Below, piece by piece: positions 34,701-35,667 of a stretch of DNA of 35,667 bases. The stretch is from an uncultured Alistipes sp. (GTDB lineage: Bacteria > Bacteroidota > Bacteroidia > Bacteroidales > Rikenellaceae). The notes beneath the pieces are model-generated. The model was not told the origin of the DNA. It searched no databases and saw nothing but the letters and a program-made list of their open reading frames with translations. The position numbers and the translations under genes were made by a program. Position 1 is the first letter of the stretch. Each line of letters begins with the position of its first letter. Location of the stretch: contig CALUKK010000139.1 in the NCBI GenBank assembly GCA_944321205.1, forward strand, positions 1 to 35,667, given 5' to 3'.

Positions 34701-34738
34701 CGATAAGTAAAACAATCAACCAAACTCACTTTAAAACT

Positions 34739-35667
34739 ATGAAAAGAGAATCCATTTTTGTGCTTGCCGCGATCGTCGTGTCGGGCATGGCGCTGGCGGG
34801 CTGTACCACTTCGGGGGAGGAGATCCCGGAAGCCCGCGTTTCAGACGACACTCCGCAGTTGGTCCTCGAAACCCGATCTGAGGATGGTTCCGAGGCATCC
34901 TATGCTCACCGGGCTCTTTTGATTCAGGGAGGAGCGATTGCAGCGAGCAAACAGTCTTCGGATGCATCGGGCCTGGGGGCCTTCTCCGTGGAACCGGGAG
35001 AATATACGGTCTATGCGACGGCGGCAAATGACGAGTCGAACCTGATCTTTACGGGGTTCGAGACCTCGAATGTTGCGAGCGAAGCCCGGATCCGGATTGC
35101 CGACATGTCGTCTCAGATACCCGAGTTGTTGGTCGGGAATTCCGGAGCGGTGATGGTCGGCGAGCAGGGGGCTGCGGCATCGTTGGAACTCCGACGGGTT
35201 GTGGCGTCGCTTGAGGTGACGGTCAACGGTCTGGAGAATGTGGATGCCGAGAGTATCACGTTGACGGTCGGGAACATGTATGATCAGGTGGATCTCGAGG
35301 GAAATCCTTCACAAAGCGCATCGGCCTATGTTTCGAAGAGCCTGATTCTCACCAAGAACGGTGAAGGACAGTTTACGGGAAATGCCATAGTGATGCCGAC
35401 GGCCGGAGACGCATCGAGCCTGTCGTTGACCTACAATGTGAACGGCACGGACTATACGAGTTCTCCGGAGGGGCGTCTTGAGGCGAATGGACAGTATCGG
35501 TTGGAGACGACCGTGGAGACGGGGAGTCTTTCGCGGGTAGAGTTGACCTCGTCGATTACCTATGCGACCTGGAACAGTGAAGTTGTGAAACTCTCGGACA
35601 GTTTCACCGTTGAGGAGCCGACGCCGGCGCAGCAATGGGTCGGCCCGACGGCGCTGCCCATTGGCGG
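34739..35667 (+). CDS. fimbrillin-like lipoprotein, N-terminal part, runs off the window
   Basis: 309 codons are visible with no stop. The lipobox is ALAGC (Cys22). Residues ~52-280 align with the fimbrillin-like domain of the fusion protein upstream: EASYAHRALLI, FSVEPGEYTVYATAANDESN, RIADMSSQIPELLVGN, LRRVVASLEVTVNGLENV, LTVGNMYDQVDLEGNP and ITYATWNSE. After this domain the sequence (VEEPTPAQQWVGPTALPIG) does not match the GH49-like module, so a different C-terminal part probably follows. The ATG at 34739 lies 38 bases after the previous stop on the same strand, so it belongs to the same operon. It may be a surface adhesin, a glycan-binding protein or another enzyme fusion; the visible part has no catalytic motif. 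Confidence 0.8.
   Translation, partial: MKRESIFVLAAIVVSGMALAGCTTSGEEIPEARVSDDTPQLVLETRSEDGSEASYAHRALLIQGGAIAASKQSSDASGLGAFSVEPGEYTVYATAANDESNLIFTGFETSNVASEARIRIADMSSQIPELLVGNSGAVMVGEQGAAASLELRRVVASLEVTVNGLENVDAESITLTVGNMYDQVDLEGNPSQSASAYVSKSLILTKNGEGQFTGNAIVMPTAGDASSLSLTYNVNGTDYTSSPEGRLEANGQYRLETTVETGSLSRVELTSSITYATWNSEVVKLSDSFTVEEPTPAQQWVGPTALPIG
34892..35581 (+). repeat. second copy of the fimbrillin-like domain
   Basis: Encodes the same domain as 32562-33251 in the preceding gene. Shared landmarks at matching spacing are EASYAHR, the VEPG turn, a P-E/D-L-L-V-G-N block, R-V-V-A-x-L-x-V-T-V-x-G-L-E, a GMYD/NMYD turn and a closing Y-x-x-W. Divergence is greater than between the two beta-helix copies, so the domain duplication looks older. 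Confidence 0.7.

Noticed and set aside
1..35667. Search for tRNA genes, CRISPR arrays, insertion sequences, attachment sites
   Set aside because: No cloverleaf-like gene, regular spaced repeat, transposase or integrase sequence was recognised in the gaps, which are all under 300 bases.

Overview
The window looks like a chromosome segment from a gut-type Bacteroidales, most likely Alistipes or another Rikenellaceae. This is inferred from a high-GC Bacteroidetes gene set: SusC/SusD, a hybrid two-component system (HTCS), fimbrillin-family lipoproteins, and promoters of the TTTG / TAnnTTTG type. The genus is an inference because no marker gene is complete. The sequence holds no tRNA, rRNA, CRISPR array, insertion sequence or phage gene that I can see.

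Layout. Bases 1-3430 are core genome: the start of rpsO (minus strand), then apbE, a DagK/YegS-type lipid kinase and an AraC-family regulator on the plus strand, closed by a strong 15-bp hairpin terminator. The rest of the window, 3441 to the right edge, reads as one large polysaccharide utilisation locus (PUL) in four blocks. (1) A minus-strand set, 9549 to 3441: a GH3 enzyme, a GH127 enzyme and a DUF4091/GH123-like lipoprotein. (2) A plus-strand HTCS sensor-regulator at 9709-13848, divergent from block 1. (3) A plus-strand set, 13988-22097: GH3 beta-glucosidase, GH20 hexosaminidase, a HGSNAT/NagX-like membrane acetyltransferase, a GH65 enzyme with a signal peptide and an endonuclease/exonuclease/phosphatase (EEP) hydrolase. 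A convergent CPPED1-like phosphoesterase follows. (4) A plus-strand uptake operon, 23271 to the edge: SusC, SusD, a DUF4959 plus F5/8C surface lipoprotein, a GH5 lipoprotein, a GH49-like beta-helix enzyme, a fimbrillin-domain/GH49-like fusion lipoprotein, and the start of a third protein with the same fimbrillin-like domain.

Working model (inference). The surface lipoproteins of block 4 bind and cut a glycan. SusCD imports the fragments. Exo-enzymes in the periplasm (GH3, GH3, GH20, GH65, GH127, GH123-like) trim them. The HTCS senses a product and switches on the operons. The enzyme mix suggests a heteroglycan with beta-glucosyl, N-acetylhexosaminyl and alpha-glucosyl links, possibly with furanosyl and phosphodiester decorations. 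There are no sulfatases, sialidases or fucosidases here, which argues against mucin or glycosaminoglycan. The substrate cannot be named from sequence.

The most unusual feature is at the right end. A fimbrillin-like (FimB/Mfa2-type) lipoprotein domain is joined to a clan GH-N beta-helix. An unfused sister enzyme lies directly upstream. A third gene directly downstream repeats the fimbrillin-like domain but continues into a different, truncated C-terminal part.
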